DNA of 64,000 nt. Origin: a virus. The stretch's first letter is position 1; each line of letters opens with the position of its first letter. Positions 17,132 to 26,336 of this stretch are shown in pieces. Made by a program: the position numbers and the translations under genes. Under the pieces are notes generated by a model that worked only from the letters and a program-made list of their open reading frames with translations, did no database searches and was not told the DNA's origin. The DNA lies in IMG/VR virus record IMGVR_UViG_3300042473_001265, positions 62,001 to 126,000 of that record; one strand, 5' to 3'.

Positions 17132-17998
17132 TTGGTTACAATATTTTTTGTTCCAGGAATGTTTGGATCAACTGTTGAATTTGTGCTAAGGTCGTATACA
17201 GACAAATTCAACAAGGTCAATGGAGAAGTGTTGTCGGATGGATCTATGCATTCATTTGAAAAAGCGTTTCACCCAACTGATATGGAATCAATAACTCCAA
17301 AATCTGTGGTAGATATATCCACCCCAATATATCCATTTAAAAAACAACATTTTCCTGAAATACTACAAGCGTTTTTGAACAATAAGCTCATACACAACAC
17401 AATAATACTACATGCTGATTCCTTACGAGCAGCCGAACTTAATATTTTATTTCAATATCACAAAATAGCGTTTGGTGAAAAACTAAACCTCGGCCTTGAT
17501 ATTTTTTGTTACAATAATACTCATGACATTGTAAACTGGAATCAAAATTATACTCACTGGGACCAAATGCAGTCATGGGAGTTGCGAGAATGGTTTAGTT
17601 TGTTTTATGTTCCATGGGTGCAGGAATGGATTGAGTCACAACATCAAGCGCCCGATACATATTTAAAAGTGTGCAATACTGATATACTGTATGATACTAA
17701 GAATACTTTCAAACGCATTTTTAAATTTCTTAATTTAACACCGACCGGCGATCTTGATTTGTTTATTGCTGATTGGACAAAAAAACAGCAATACATTGTA
17801 GACGAGTTTGACTTGTTAGATCGTATAGTTGATTGCTCTATTAATAATCAACCACTGGAGTGGCAACCCATTAACCTCATAGCAGAAGCTATTGTGCAAC
17901 AGAGACTACGAGCAGTTGGTTACGAAATACGGTGTGATGGACTAGATACGTTTCCAACAGATTCCAGAACACTTTACAACTTATTGGAGAAATGCTAA
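17132..17998 (+). CDS. Sulfotransferase-like or unknown protein
   Basis: 288 residues from a TTG start, 3 nt after the previous stop. The N-terminus MVTIFFVPGMFGSTVEFVLRSY has the strand-loop-helix look of a nucleotide-binding sulfotransferase (PAPS loop), and YLKVCNTDILYDTKNTFKRIFKFLNL resembles the C-terminal half of that family. The canonical loop is not exact, so this is tentative. More AT-rich than its neighbours. It may decorate a glycan together with the following glycosyltransferase. Confidence 0.45.
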   Translation: MVTIFFVPGMFGSTVEFVLRSYTDKFNKVNGEVLSDGSMHSFEKAFHPTDMESITPKSVVDISTPIYPFKKQHFPEILQAFLNNKLIHNTIILHADSLRAAELNILFQYHKIAFGEKLNLGLDIFCYNNTHDIVNWNQNYTHWDQMQSWELREWFSLFYVPWVQEWIESQHQAPDTYLKVCNTDILYDTKNTFKRIFKFLNLTPTGDLDLFIADWTKKQQYIVDEFDLLDRIVDCSINNQPLEWQPINLIAEAIVQQRLRAVGYEIRCDGLDTFPTDSRTLYNLLEKC

Positions 17999-17999
17999 C

Positions 18000-18401
18000 A
18001 TGGGTGCAAGCAGAGAAAAAGATTTGGCAGACTTTGACCTTGAGCGTTTTGTTGACATGTTCGACGAAGCTATGACCAGTCAAGATCCGCGTGTGATGGA
18101 TGCGCTGCGCGGTCTCATGATGATAGTGCTACTGACTCGTCCTGAAATCAAAACAGAACACAGTCGCAACCATGGACCTCTGAGAAGATTGTTCGAAGAC
18201 ATGAATCATCTAAATAGACGTATGCATGACATGGAAGACAAAGTCAATAACATGGGTCGATCTAGTGATTCGGCTGAAAAATATGCATACACCCATTATC
18301 CTGACAAAAAGTATGCCATGACTGCTACACAGGCAATGGCCGCGCAAATTGATCGAGATGTATTGAACCGAGTACAAGGACTAAATGAACGAGAAGATTA
18401 A
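18000..18401 (+). CDS. Conserved phage protein
   Basis: 133 residues. DLADFDLERFVDMFDEAMTSQDPRVMDALRGLMMIVLLTRPE is a sequence I recall as conserved in many large phages with no assigned role. The middle (NHLNRRMHDMEDKVNNM) is a probable coiled coil. Overlaps the next gene by 17 nt. Confidence 0.65.
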   Translation: MGASREKDLADFDLERFVDMFDEAMTSQDPRVMDALRGLMMIVLLTRPEIKTEHSRNHGPLRRLFEDMNHLNRRMHDMEDKVNNMGRSSDSAEKYAYTHYPDKKYAMTATQAMAAQIDRDVLNRVQGLNERED

Positions 18402-18672
18402 ACAATTTGCCGAACAGGCTAAAAAATATGCTCTTGATGCTATGATTAAAATCACAGACCGAGAACAAGCATTGAAAGTGTATTCGGAATCTTATGATAC
18501 AAAGTTCGCCGAGTTGATTGTGACGGAATGCTTGCGGCAGGTTGAAGAACAATACAAACCTGTGTTGGAAGATGAAGTCATGATGAAGGACACGCATTGG
18601 GGTGGATATGTCCAATGCGGTGTTGATAGTTATGTGGCCATTAGAGAACATTTTTTTGGAGTTGAAGAATGA
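18385..18672 (+). CDS. MNEKI-type small phage protein (paralogue family)
   Basis: 95 residues. It begins MNEKIKQFAEQAKKYA and contains FAELIVTECLRQVEE and the end HFFGVEE. This is the same family as the genes at 59816 and 59989, whose members carry MNERI.ELAEQAG / FAELIV.E / FGVEE. The family is abundant in metagenomic phages; function unknown. Overlaps the next ATG by 4 nt. Confidence 0.7.
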   Translation: MNEKIKQFAEQAKKYALDAMIKITDREQALKVYSESYDTKFAELIVTECLRQVEEQYKPVLEDEVMMKDTHWGGYVQCGVDSYVAIREHFFGVEE

Positions 18673-19871
18673 GAAAACTATTTTATTGTGGTTTGGAGTC
18701 GTATGAAGCAAGGTACACTCTACAACTGACTGAATGGAACCGTCGTGTGTTCGATCGTAGAGGGTTGGATGTAGTTTATGTTCCAGGCAGCACCATTGAC
18801 AACACACAAAGTATCAGCGTGGGACAGGTGTTGGATGCACACGGCCGCAGTTACTTTGGCATGAGCCAAATGATGAATCTTGTGCAAATGATGCGCCGAG
18901 GAGAAGTCACAAGTGAAGATGTGATCTACTTTGAAGACATGTTTCAGCCCGGTATCGAGAGCTTGCCTTATATTCTTGATCAAGTGGATGCGGATCAGCG
19001 TCCTAGGATCTATGTTCGCTGTCTTGCTCAGGCCATTGATCCTGATGATTTTGTTCATGTATGGGGCATGGAAAAGTGGATGGGCCTGTATGAAAAAATG
19101 GTCAATGAGTTTGTGACAGGTGTGCTTGCTACCAACGAAGAAATGGTTGCTCACATGCGTATTGCAGGCTGGACTGCTCCTATCTACAACATCTCAGGCT
19201 TGGCGTTCGGCAAGGCAGAAGTACTGGAACGCATCGGCGGTGCGGAAAAAGTCCGACCATTTGAAGAACGCCCTCGTCGAGTGGGTTTTGCAGCTAGGTT
19301 TGATCAAGAAAAACAACCGGGCTTCTTCATGGATCTGATTGAGATGTACGGTGAACTCACCACGGAGCCTTGTGAGTTTGCCATCTACTCCGGCGGTGCA
19401 TTGCGCAGCAACAATCCTGAATTTGTGACCCGTGCTAGAGCCATGGAAGCAGCCGGCAAGTTAAAAATCTATGACAACATAAGCAAGAATGAATATTATG
19501 ATCATCTCAATGACACTCGTGTATTGTTCAATTGTGCTTTACAGGACTGGGTTAGCAACACCGTCTCGGAAGCTGACACTCTTGGAGCTAATGTGCTCTA
19601 TCCTGCTTATCGTAGCTTTCCTGAAACTTTTGCAAACGATCCTAATCGACTTTATGTTCCCTGGAGCATAGATGATGCTTATCACAAGATGCAAAACTTG
19701 CTGCGTGAACCACATCACAACATGGGCTTGATCAGCGACTGGAACAACGGCACAGTTGATCGTGTGGTTGATATCATTGAAGGCCGCGGCGAACAATGGA
19801 ATCGTGCAGGCAATCGATATCGTGATCATGTGGCACAAGACAAATATCATGTGAGAAAGATCGAATCATGA
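18669..19871 (+). CDS. GT4-like glycosyltransferase
   Basis: 400 residues. The C-terminal half has RPRRVGFAARFDQEKQPGFFMDLIEMYGEL, EFAIYSGGALRS and YDHLNDTRVLFNCALQDWVSNTVSEADTLGANVLYPAYRSFPE, the arrangement of a GT-B fold retaining transferase, including an E-x7-E-like donor site (QDWVSNTVSEADTLG). It overlaps the epimerase gene by 4 nt, so donor sugar synthesis and transfer are coupled. The acceptor (DNA base, virion protein or host surface glycan) cannot be told. Confidence 0.7.
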   Translation: MRKLFYCGLESYEARYTLQLTEWNRRVFDRRGLDVVYVPGSTIDNTQSISVGQVLDAHGRSYFGMSQMMNLVQMMRRGEVTSEDVIYFEDMFQPGIESLPYILDQVDADQRPRIYVRCLAQAIDPDDFVHVWGMEKWMGLYEKMVNEFVTGVLATNEEMVAHMRIAGWTAPIYNISGLAFGKAEVLERIGGAEKVRPFEERPRRVGFAARFDQEKQPGFFMDLIEMYGELTTEPCEFAIYSGGALRSNNPEFVTRARAMEAAGKLKIYDNISKNEYYDHLNDTRVLFNCALQDWVSNTVSEADTLGANVLYPAYRSFPETFANDPNRLYVPWSIDDAYHKMQNLLREPHHNMGLISDWNNGTVDRVVDIIEGRGEQWNRAGNRYRDHVAQDKYHVRKIES

Positions 19872-20827
19872 GCACTGTTGTAGTAACAGGTGCTGCTGGT
19901 TACATTGGTGGCGAAATTGCCCTGTTGTTGAAAGATGCAGGGCACACTGTGGTTGGTATTGATCGCAGACCCTTGTCAAGTCATCTCAAAGACGTTATGG
20001 ACTTTGTACAAGCAGACTTTGACAGCGACGACTCTTATCGCAAGTTGATTTCTGTACGGCCCGCAGCCATTGTACACTGTGCAGGCACCAGCTTGGTTGG
20101 CCCTAGCATTCTGCGTCCCAGTGATTACTACAACAACAATGTGGTCAAGACTCTCAACCTGCTGAACATTGTTATGGCTGCAATGCCGCAAACCAGATTT
20201 ATCTTTAGCAGCAGTGCAGCAGTGTACGGTGACCCTGTTATGACTCCGTGTGATGAAGTTGATCCAAAGGAACCCATAAGTCCCTATGGTCAAAGCAAAC
20301 TGATGGTGGAACAGATCCTGGAAAGTTATCACCGTGCATATGGTCTAGACTATGTGGCATTTCGCTATTTCAATGCGTGTGGCGCAGACAGCCAAGGCCG
20401 GCACGGTCAAGAGCCCGGGGCAACACACATCATTGCTCGAGTGCTGGAAAGCATTCGGGACCGTACAGAATTTGTGCTCAACGGCATTGATTACCCCACT
20501 CCCGACGGAACCTGTGTACGAGACTATGTGCATGTGGAAGATATTGCCCGAGCACACGTCATGGCGCTGGATTCAAAAGTCACAGCAGGCGTATACAATC
20601 TTGGATCCAACAACGGAACCAGCAACAGAGAAATCATTGATACAGCACAACAGGTCACTGGCAGTGCTGCGGTCGTTCAACTTAGTCAGGCACGACCAGG
20701 CGATCCACCCGTACTTACTGCCAGTGCTGCCAAGTTTGGAATGGCTGTGGACGGCGCATGGCAAAAACATACTTTGCATGACATGATTTCGCATGCATGG
20801 ACCTGGTACAATCGATCCCATGTTTGA
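19868..20827 (+). CDS. NAD-dependent sugar epimerase (GalE-like)
   Basis: 319 residues. Rossmann motif GAAGYIGGEIALLLKDAGHTVVGID, the SSSAAVYGD strand with catalytic Ser, and YGQSK (Y-x3-K), plus RYFNACGAD, match UDP-glucose 4-epimerases. It should interconvert UDP-Glc/UDP-Gal or a related pair. It is flanked by a glycosyltransferase and a DegT-like gene with overlapping ends. Confidence 0.9.
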   Translation: MSTVVVTGAAGYIGGEIALLLKDAGHTVVGIDRRPLSSHLKDVMDFVQADFDSDDSYRKLISVRPAAIVHCAGTSLVGPSILRPSDYYNNNVVKTLNLLNIVMAAMPQTRFIFSSSAAVYGDPVMTPCDEVDPKEPISPYGQSKLMVEQILESYHRAYGLDYVAFRYFNACGADSQGRHGQEPGATHIIARVLESIRDRTEFVLNGIDYPTPDGTCVRDYVHVEDIARAHVMALDSKVTAGVYNLGSNNGTSNREIIDTAQQVTGSAAVVQLSQARPGDPPVLTASAAKFGMAVDGAWQKHTLHDMISHAWTWYNRSHV

Positions 20828-21407
20828 TAAGATTCTAAAATTTGAACATGCGCTGGCAGAGTTCACCGGCGCACCTTATGTGATCATGACCGATTGCTGC
20901 ACACATGCCATCGAACTTTGTCTACGCTATGACCGGATACGAAGCTGTAGTTTTACAGCATTTACCTATCTGAGTGTGGCCATGACCATGCACAAACTGG
21001 GCATCAAGTACGGCCTGGAAAACGAAGTCTGGACCGGTGAGTATCACATTCATGACACTCGAATCTGGGACAGTGCTAGACGACTGGAAAAGAACATGTA
21101 TCGACCTGGTGCCATGCAGTGCTTGAGTTTTGGACACGGTAAACCCCTGCATATTGGTCGTGGTGGTGCCATCTTGTTGGATGATCCAGCAGCATACGAG
21201 ATCATGATTCGTCAACGCTATGATGGACGCGACCTAAATACATCACCCTGGCAAGCACAACACACATTTCAAGTTGGATATCACTACAAGCCCACGCCCG
21301 AAGAAGCTGTTCAAGGTCTGGCCATGTTGGAAGGAATCAAGGACCAAGGCTGTGTGCCTGTGCATGTCGCTTACCCAGACCTAAGAACTATTACCATAGT
21401 AGATTGA
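20820..21407 (+). CDS. Minimal DegT/DnrJ-type aminotransferase-like protein
   Basis: 195 residues from the ATG at 20820 (overlapping the epimerase stop by 8 nt). FEHALAEFTGAPYVIMTDCCTHAIELCLRY and SFGHGKPLHIGRGGAILLDDP match the sugar aminotransferase family, with K of GHGKPL at the PLP lysine position. The family is usually about 370 residues, so this keeps mainly the large domain and may be a reduced enzyme or non-catalytic. It probably acts on a nucleotide-sugar made by the adjacent epimerase. Confidence 0.7.
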   Translation: MFDKILKFEHALAEFTGAPYVIMTDCCTHAIELCLRYDRIRSCSFTAFTYLSVAMTMHKLGIKYGLENEVWTGEYHIHDTRIWDSARRLEKNMYRPGAMQCLSFGHGKPLHIGRGGAILLDDPAAYEIMIRQRYDGRDLNTSPWQAQHTFQVGYHYKPTPEEAVQGLAMLEGIKDQGCVPVHVAYPDLRTITIVD

Positions 21408-21432
21408 CTTTGCAGTCTAAATACTATACAAT
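21404..21432 (+). promoter_or_regulatory. Promoter of folE (TTGACT-17-TACAAT)
   Basis: TTGACT at 21404, TACAAT at 21427, spacing 17. A TAAATA late-promoter-like motif lies between the two boxes. CGGAGAAA precedes the ATG at 21473. Confidence 0.7.
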
Positions 21433-21472
21433 CAACAAAAGCAATCCACTGCGTCAACATCGGAGAAAAAGT

Positions 21473-22171
21473 ATGGACACAAGTAAAAATTTAGCACAGG
21501 TGCTTCGCGAACGAATGCAAGCCGACAACAAGCGTTTCTGGGCTGGTGATAACATCAGCGAGTATGTTAAAGATGAGTTTGACAAGAACTATCTTATTGA
21601 AGAGGCAACTGTAGCGTTTGAGGGTGTACTCGATGCACTGTTAATTGATCGTGAGAATGATCCTAATAGCAAAGGTACAGCACGCCGCCTTGCTAAAATG
21701 TACTTCAATGAAATTATGGCAGGTAGATATGAACCAGCACCAGATGCAACCGCTTTCCCAAATGATTCGGCAGACCGTTACGAAGGTATGTTGGTGGTTA
21801 GAAGTGAGCTTCGTAGTATGTGTAGTCATCATCATCAGCCTGTGTCCGGTGTGGCTTATATCGGAATCATTGCTGCTCAAAAACTTATTGGTCTTAGCAA
21901 GTACACTCGCATTGCTCAGTGGTGTGCCCGTCGCGGTACATTACAGGAAGAACTCTGCAATGACATTGCACGAGAAATCTCCAAAGCAACTGAAAGCGAC
22001 AATGTAGCAGTGTATCTTGAAGCGGAACATGGCTGCTGCACCAATAGAGGAATAATGGCGCACAGTAGTCTGACACAGACCACAGTGCTCAAAGGTGCAT
22101 TCAAGGACGACAAAGGAACAAAGAAGGAATTCTTTGACAATATCTTGCTTCAGTCAAGAAACGGTAATTAA
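21473..22171 (+). CDS. folE: GTP cyclohydrolase I
   Basis: 232 residues from the ATG at 21473. Zinc and catalytic residues are visible in SELRSMCSHHHQPVSGVAYIG (Cys, His, His) and in EAEHGCCTNRG. KLIGLSKYTRIAQWCARRGTLQEEL is the family core. It makes 7,8-dihydroneopterin triphosphate, the first step to 7-deazaguanines and folate. QueD (25777), QueE (29481) and DpdA (14045) complete most of the pathway for DNA modification. Confidence 0.93.
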   Translation: MDTSKNLAQVLRERMQADNKRFWAGDNISEYVKDEFDKNYLIEEATVAFEGVLDALLIDRENDPNSKGTARRLAKMYFNEIMAGRYEPAPDATAFPNDSADRYEGMLVVRSELRSMCSHHHQPVSGVAYIGIIAAQKLIGLSKYTRIAQWCARRGTLQEELCNDIAREISKATESDNVAVYLEAEHGCCTNRGIMAHSSLTQTTVLKGAFKDDKGTKKEFFDNILLQSRNGN

Positions 22172-22187
22172 ATTAAAGGAAAATAAT

Positions 22188-22715
22188 ATGACACAAACTG
22201 TACCCAATGTAAAATTTGCATTTCGCGAAGGCGACGAAGCTCCCGAAGATGGCGGTTGCCCGATCGGCGGAGAATTTGTTTTTAAAACAAGCACGGATTT
22301 GTTTGCCAACAAACAAGTGATTGTCTTTAGTCTGCCCGGAGCATTTACTCCCACTTGCAGCACATACCAACTGCCGGGCTTTGAACAAAAGTTTGAAGAA
22401 TTTCGAGCCAAAGGCATTGATGAGATTTATTGCATCAGTGTCAACGATGCCTTTGTAATGAACGAATGGGCTCGATCGCTGGGTATTAAAAATATCAAAG
22501 TCGTCCCAGACGGCGCCGGTACTTTTACCGACGGAATGGGCATGACAGTTGACATGAGTGAGATTGGATTTGGCCTGCGCAGTCGTCGTTATGCGGCAGT
22601 GATCAACAACTGCAAAGTAGAAAAAATGTTTGTGGAACCCGACTCCAGTGCCGCAGATCCAGATCCTTACGGTGTTTCTAGCCCCGAGAGTGTGATGAAG
22701 TACATCGACCAATGA
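22188..22715 (+). CDS. Peroxiredoxin (Prx5/AhpC-TSA type)
   Basis: 175 residues, ATG at 22188 with AAAGGA upstream. [28 protein letters not shown] contains the peroxidatic Cys in the P-x-x-x-T/S-x-x-C context; [19 protein letters not shown] and [12 protein letters not shown] are typical of the Prx5 group. It reduces peroxides at the cost of a thiol donor. The overlap with the ferredoxin gene suggests a joint redox role, perhaps protecting radical SAM and iron enzymes. Confidence 0.88.
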   Translation: MTQTVPNVKFAFREGDEAPEDGGCPIGGEFVFKTSTDLFANKQVIVFSLPGAFTPTCSTYQLPGFEQKFEEFRAKGIDEIYCISVNDAFVMNEWARSLGIKNIKVVPDGAGTFTDGMGMTVDMSEIGFGLRSRRYAAVINNCKVEKMFVEPDSSAADPDPYGVSSPESVMKYIDQ

Positions 22716-23038
22716 CCTATGTTGTAACCGAAGAATGTATTCTTTGCAAACACACTGACTGTGTTGCGGTGTGTCCGGTAGATTGTTTTGTGGAAGGTCC
22801 AAACTTTCTAGCAATCGACCCGGATGGATGTATCGACTGTGCAGTGTGTGTGCCCGAGTGTCCAGTCAATGCTATCTATGCCGAGGATGATGTTCCGGCA
22901 CACTTACAAGCATTTGTGGATATCAATGCAGAATTGGCAAAAAAATGGTCGCCTATAACCAAACGAAAAGATCCACTGCCAGACCATGAAAAATGGACAA
23001 ATGTTCCCAATAAATTAGAACATTTGGATCGCAGTTGA
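22712..23038 (+). CDS. 7Fe-type ferredoxin (FdxA-like)
   Basis: 108 residues, overlapping the peroxiredoxin by 4 nt. [26 protein letters not shown] and [17 protein letters not shown] carry the C-x7-C-x3-C-P and C-x2-C-x2-C-x3-C-P clusters of proteobacterial FdxA (about 107 residues). It carries low-potential electrons; a plausible partner is the QueE radical SAM enzyme or the radical SAM protein at 37581. Confidence 0.92.
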   Translation: MTYVVTEECILCKHTDCVAVCPVDCFVEGPNFLAIDPDGCIDCAVCVPECPVNAIYAEDDVPAHLQAFVDINAELAKKWSPITKRKDPLPDHEKWTNVPNKLEHLDRS

Positions 23039-23063
23039 CTATAAAATATTCTTTTGTTATAAT
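23035..23063 (+). promoter_or_regulatory. Promoter of the subtilase gene (TTGACT-17-TATAAT)
   Basis: TTGACT at 23035 overlaps the ferredoxin stop; TATAAT at 23058; spacing 17. AGGAGG lies at 23083 before the ATG at 23096. Confidence 0.8.
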
Positions 23064-23095
23064 GAATACTTAACCAACCATATAGGAGGTCCGCA

Positions 23096-25309
23096 ATGAC
23101 CAAAGTATTGAAATTTTTTGCAATTGCCGTGATGGCAATGACCATGGGGCTGGCAGTAGCAGCTGATGTAGTTCGCTATGCGTATATCACTGCCATGGTA
23201 AAACAACCCAATGGCACGGTGATTAACCAACAATGGAAATACACCTACATCAACAACAAGCTTCGAGCCAAGGACCTAATCAGTGCCACAACAGTTGGCG
23301 CCGTGGCATCTGTTGCGCGGCCTGTAACCCCAACTGTGACTCCAGCGGTGACTCCAGCGGTGATCCCAACTGTGCCCAGGCTAGTGTTTGATGCCAATTT
23401 CAACGCGGCCACCTACTACAACAACCCCAACATGGGCACGCCTACAGCAGTGCCCAGTTTTGACCCCAGCTGGTATTTGACCAGTGAGGCTGGCAAAACA
23501 ATCTCAGCCACGGGTGCCAACTATGCCTATGCTCGTGGCTGGACTGGCAAGGGCTCGACCATTATGGTGATGGACACTGGCATTGCTGTGGCTGGCAGTG
23601 AGTTTGCTGGAAAAATCAAATACAGCGTGGACTACACACAGACCAGCATATTGGACACAGTGGGTCACGGCAGCCAGGTGGCAGCCATTGCGGCCGCTGC
23701 TCGTGACGGCAAAGGCATGCATGGTGTGGCCTACGATGCCAATCTGGCCATTGCCAAGATTGGCACGGGTAATAGCGTCAGCATGGCATCAGCTCGTCAA
23801 GCACTGGTGTGGGCACAGCAGTACACAGACATTGTGGTGGCTAACTTGAGTTCCAATGTGAACTATGCCGCTGACTACACCAGATCTGTTTACAGGTTGG
23901 CTGACGGTACTTTTTACAGCAACCATGTCAACTACGGTGGCACCAACTACTACAACTTGGAACGACCAACTGATTGGTCTGCGGTGTTGGGCAAGCAAAT
24001 GGTGCTGGTTGTGGCCGCAGGCAATCAAGGCCTAGGCTATGTGCAGTCGCCTGCGGTGTTTGCGTCTGCTGTGGGCCGAGACGGCCGACTAGTGATGAAT
24101 GGGCAGATGATTATTGCAGGTGGCTGGAACACCACCACCAACTCAGTGGAGGGCAACGGTGCAGGACACATTTGCAAAGTGTCAGTGAATCAGGTGTGTC
24201 AAGACAGTTATCGCACCAAAGACTTCTTCTTGATGGCGCCCAGTGTGGCCATTGAAACTGTGGGTGCAGACGGTGCATATCGAACCAGCAGCGGCACCAG
24301 TTTTGCTGCACCTGCCATATCTGGTGCAGTGGCTGTGGTTCATCAGTTGTGGCCCTACATGAAGGGTGATCAGCTGGCTCAGCTGCTGTTTAAAACTGCC
24401 AATAAAAACATAAAAAACTACAACGCAGATCAAATGGGCCATGGGCTGTTGGATCTCAACAGGGCCACACAGCCAGTGGGGTCGCTGGGCGTTTCAGTCA
24501 CAGGTCGAACAGGCACAGCGCGGCCACTCAGCGGCGGTTTGGCCATTGCTGGTGTGATGGATGCATCAGTGTCCAGCATGCTGTCGGCTGTGTCGGCTGT
24601 TGACAGCTTTGAACGAGACTTCACAGTGAACCTGTCATCTGCTGCTGGCAGCACTGTGCAGCCTGTGGAACACATGCAGCAGACTGCGGGACAAAGTTGG
24701 AGCAGTAAATTTGCAGGTCCTTCAGTCACAGCCCGAGGTGTGACCATCAGTGGCACGGGTGCCAACATCAGTGTGGGAGTCAGCAGCCAAGCATTTGATC
24801 TTCATCGGCAAGCCTTGCAGTATCAAGCCACAGTCACACAAGTGGCACACAATCCTTGGGTCAACTTCTCTGGCATGTGGGGACAAAGTGCAGGCTCCAC
24901 CACTGCTGAATTCAGCATGTTGTACAGCCCAGACGCTTCGGGTGCATGGGCACAGGCAGGTGTTATGAACACTGCGGGCCAATACCAGTACGCCATGGTC
25001 AATCGCGTGTCTGACATTCGCAGTGCCTATGCTGTAGCAGGGTGGAGGAACAACAGTGTGAACTTGTATGCTGGCTTCAAGCCTACTGTGACCAGTGGCT
25101 CAGTCAACTTGACAGTTCCCACCAGTGTTGATGCTGATGGAGTCATGCACTACAGCAACGCAACCAATCAGATCCGTAACCAACGCACTGGTTTTGTTGG
25201 CGCCAGTGTTGACTATGCACCTGTGCGCAATCACAGCCTAAATTTATCAACAACATATGGCCAAGATGGCACAGGCCAAATTGGTTTGAAATACAAGATT
25301 GCTTTATAA
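23096..25309 (+). CDS. Secreted S8 subtilisin-like protease with beta-rich C-terminus
   Basis: 737 residues. A Sec signal peptide covers residues 1-23 (FFAIAVMAMTMGLAVAA). The catalytic triad is intact: D160 (IMVMDTG), H191 (VGHGSQVAAIAA), S402 (GTSFAAPAISGA), with oxyanion N310 (VAAGNQG). Residues about 480-737 are Gly/Ser/Val-rich with alternating strands and end ...GQIGLKYKIAL, resembling an autotransporter-like barrel or adhesive beta domain. A Thr/Pro/Val linker lies near residues 76-93. It is unusual in a phage; roles in surface proteolysis or lysis are possible. Strong promoter and Shine-Dalgarno. Confidence 0.85.
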   Translation: MTKVLKFFAIAVMAMTMGLAVAADVVRYAYITAMVKQPNGTVINQQWKYTYINNKLRAKDLISATTVGAVASVARPVTPTVTPAVTPAVIPTVPRLVFDANFNAATYYNNPNMGTPTAVPSFDPSWYLTSEAGKTISATGANYAYARGWTGKGSTIMVMDTGIAVAGSEFAGKIKYSVDYTQTSILDTVGHGSQVAAIAAAARDGKGMHGVAYDANLAIAKIGTGNSVSMASARQALVWAQQYTDIVVANLSSNVNYAADYTRSVYRLADGTFYSNHVNYGGTNYYNLERPTDWSAVLGKQMVLVVAAGNQGLGYVQSPAVFASAVGRDGRLVMNGQMIIAGGWNTTTNSVEGNGAGHICKVSVNQVCQDSYRTKDFFLMAPSVAIETVGADGAYRTSSGTSFAAPAISGAVAVVHQLWPYMKGDQLAQLLFKTANKNIKNYNADQMGHGLLDLNRATQPVGSLGVSVTGRTGTARPLSGGLAIAGVMDASVSSMLSAVSAVDSFERDFTVNLSSAAGSTVQPVEHMQQTAGQSWSSKFAGPSVTARGVTISGTGANISVGVSSQAFDLHRQALQYQATVTQVAHNPWVNFSGMWGQSAGSTTAEFSMLYSPDASGAWAQAGVMNTAGQYQYAMVNRVSDIRSAYAVAGWRNNSVNLYAGFKPTVTSGSVNLTVPTSVDADGVMHYSNATNQIRNQRTGFVGASVDYAPVRNHSLNLSTTYGQDGTGQIGLKYKIAL

Positions 25310-25701
25310 TGAAACATAGAACTCACATATTTTCGGAAAATATTCCAAGTTCAATTGAGGATAGTTCTGCTCCATGGACAAGTTTGGTAAGAGAAGACTT
25401 CCATGTGGCAGTGTACGAGGACCGTTATCCGTGTACGCCAGGCCACCTGTTGTTTGTGCCCAAGCACAATACTATGTCAGTGGTACTGGATGCATTCAAC
25501 GATGCAATTATACATGGACAGACCATGATTGAGAATGGTCAATGTGACGGATTCAATATTGGTATGAATTACGGCAGTGCCGCAGGACAGACAGTCGAGT
25601 GGCCACATGTTCATTTGATTCCCAGACGGCACGGAGATGTTGAGGACCCAGTGGGAGGTGTACGCAATACCATTCCTGGCAAGGGCAACTACCATAAATA
25701 A
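25309..25701 (+). CDS. HIT-family nucleotide hydrolase
   Basis: 130 residues, ATG overlapping the previous TAA by 1 nt. EDRYPCTPGHLLFVPKHNT and GQTVEWPHVHLIPRRHGD define the HIT fold; the His triad appears as W-P-H-V-H-L-I, with the first His replaced by Trp, a variant also common in phage HIT proteins. Probably hydrolyses a nucleotide adduct or dinucleoside polyphosphate. The substrate is unknown. Confidence 0.8.
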   Translation: MKHRTHIFSENIPSSIEDSSAPWTSLVREDFHVAVYEDRYPCTPGHLLFVPKHNTMSVVLDAFNDAIIHGQTMIENGQCDGFNIGMNYGSAAGQTVEWPHVHLIPRRHGDVEDPVGGVRNTIPGKGNYHK

Positions 25702-25730
25702 AAACATAGCGGTCTTGGTGTCACTCCCGC

Positions 25731-25759
25731 TTTACAAACTCTGCCACCTATGCTATAAT
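25731..25759 (+). promoter_or_regulatory. Promoter of queD (TTTACA-17-TATAAT)
   Basis: TTTACA at 25731, TGC-TATAAT at 25754, spacing 17. A CATAAATA motif at 25693 could be a T4-type late promoter. AGGAGAAA precedes the ATG at 25777. Confidence 0.7.
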
Positions 25760-25776
25760 CACATAGGAGAAAAATA

Positions 25777-26328
25777 ATGGCAAACTCATCAGTGGACTTA
25801 ATCCGTCATTTAGAAGAAAACTTACAAAACACTAGACCAGTGAACTATAGGTACACCAGCACCAAAGAGTATCACGACTCTTTTCCCTGCGCCTATCGAC
25901 AATGGCGTGCTGACAGTCACTGTAATCTAATACACGGCTACAGCTTCAACATGAAGTTTTACTTTGGTACCAATGATCTGGATGCTCGCAACTGGGCTGC
26001 TGATTATGGAGGTCTCAAAGAACTCAAAGGTATATTGGAAAGTCAATTTGATCACACTTTATTGGTGGCCGAGGACGATCCTGAACTGGCGTTTTACAAA
26101 GAAATGGAACGCCGCAAGTTGGCCAAACTGACTATTCTGCCCAAACTAGGCTGCGAAGGTCTGGCTGACCAGCTGTACAAATATGTCAATGGTGTTTACA
26201 TTCCAGACATGTGGGGTCAGGCAGAATCCAAACGCTTGTGGTGCTATCGTGTGGAAGTGCGTGAAACACAAGCCAACATGGCGTTCCGTGAAGGACATCG
26301 TGAGTGGAATGAAGATTTATTTGAATAA
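25777..26328 (+). CDS. queD: 6-carboxytetrahydropterin synthase
   Basis: 183 residues. Family features: zinc His H33 (EYHDSF), HCNLIHGYSFNMKF (C49, H53), FDHTLLV (D92, H93) and LGCEGLADQLYKY (E127). The usual HGH is HGY here, so the third zinc ligand differs; this variant occurs in a phage-rich QueD-like branch as far as I recall. It converts dihydroneopterin triphosphate to CPH4, the substrate of QueE. Own promoter. Confidence 0.85.
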   Translation: MANSSVDLIRHLEENLQNTRPVNYRYTSTKEYHDSFPCAYRQWRADSHCNLIHGYSFNMKFYFGTNDLDARNWAADYGGLKELKGILESQFDHTLLVAEDDPELAFYKEMERRKLAKLTILPKLGCEGLADQLYKYVNGVYIPDMWGQAESKRLWCYRVEVRETQANMAFREGHREWNEDLFE

Positions 26329-26336
26329 GAAACAAC

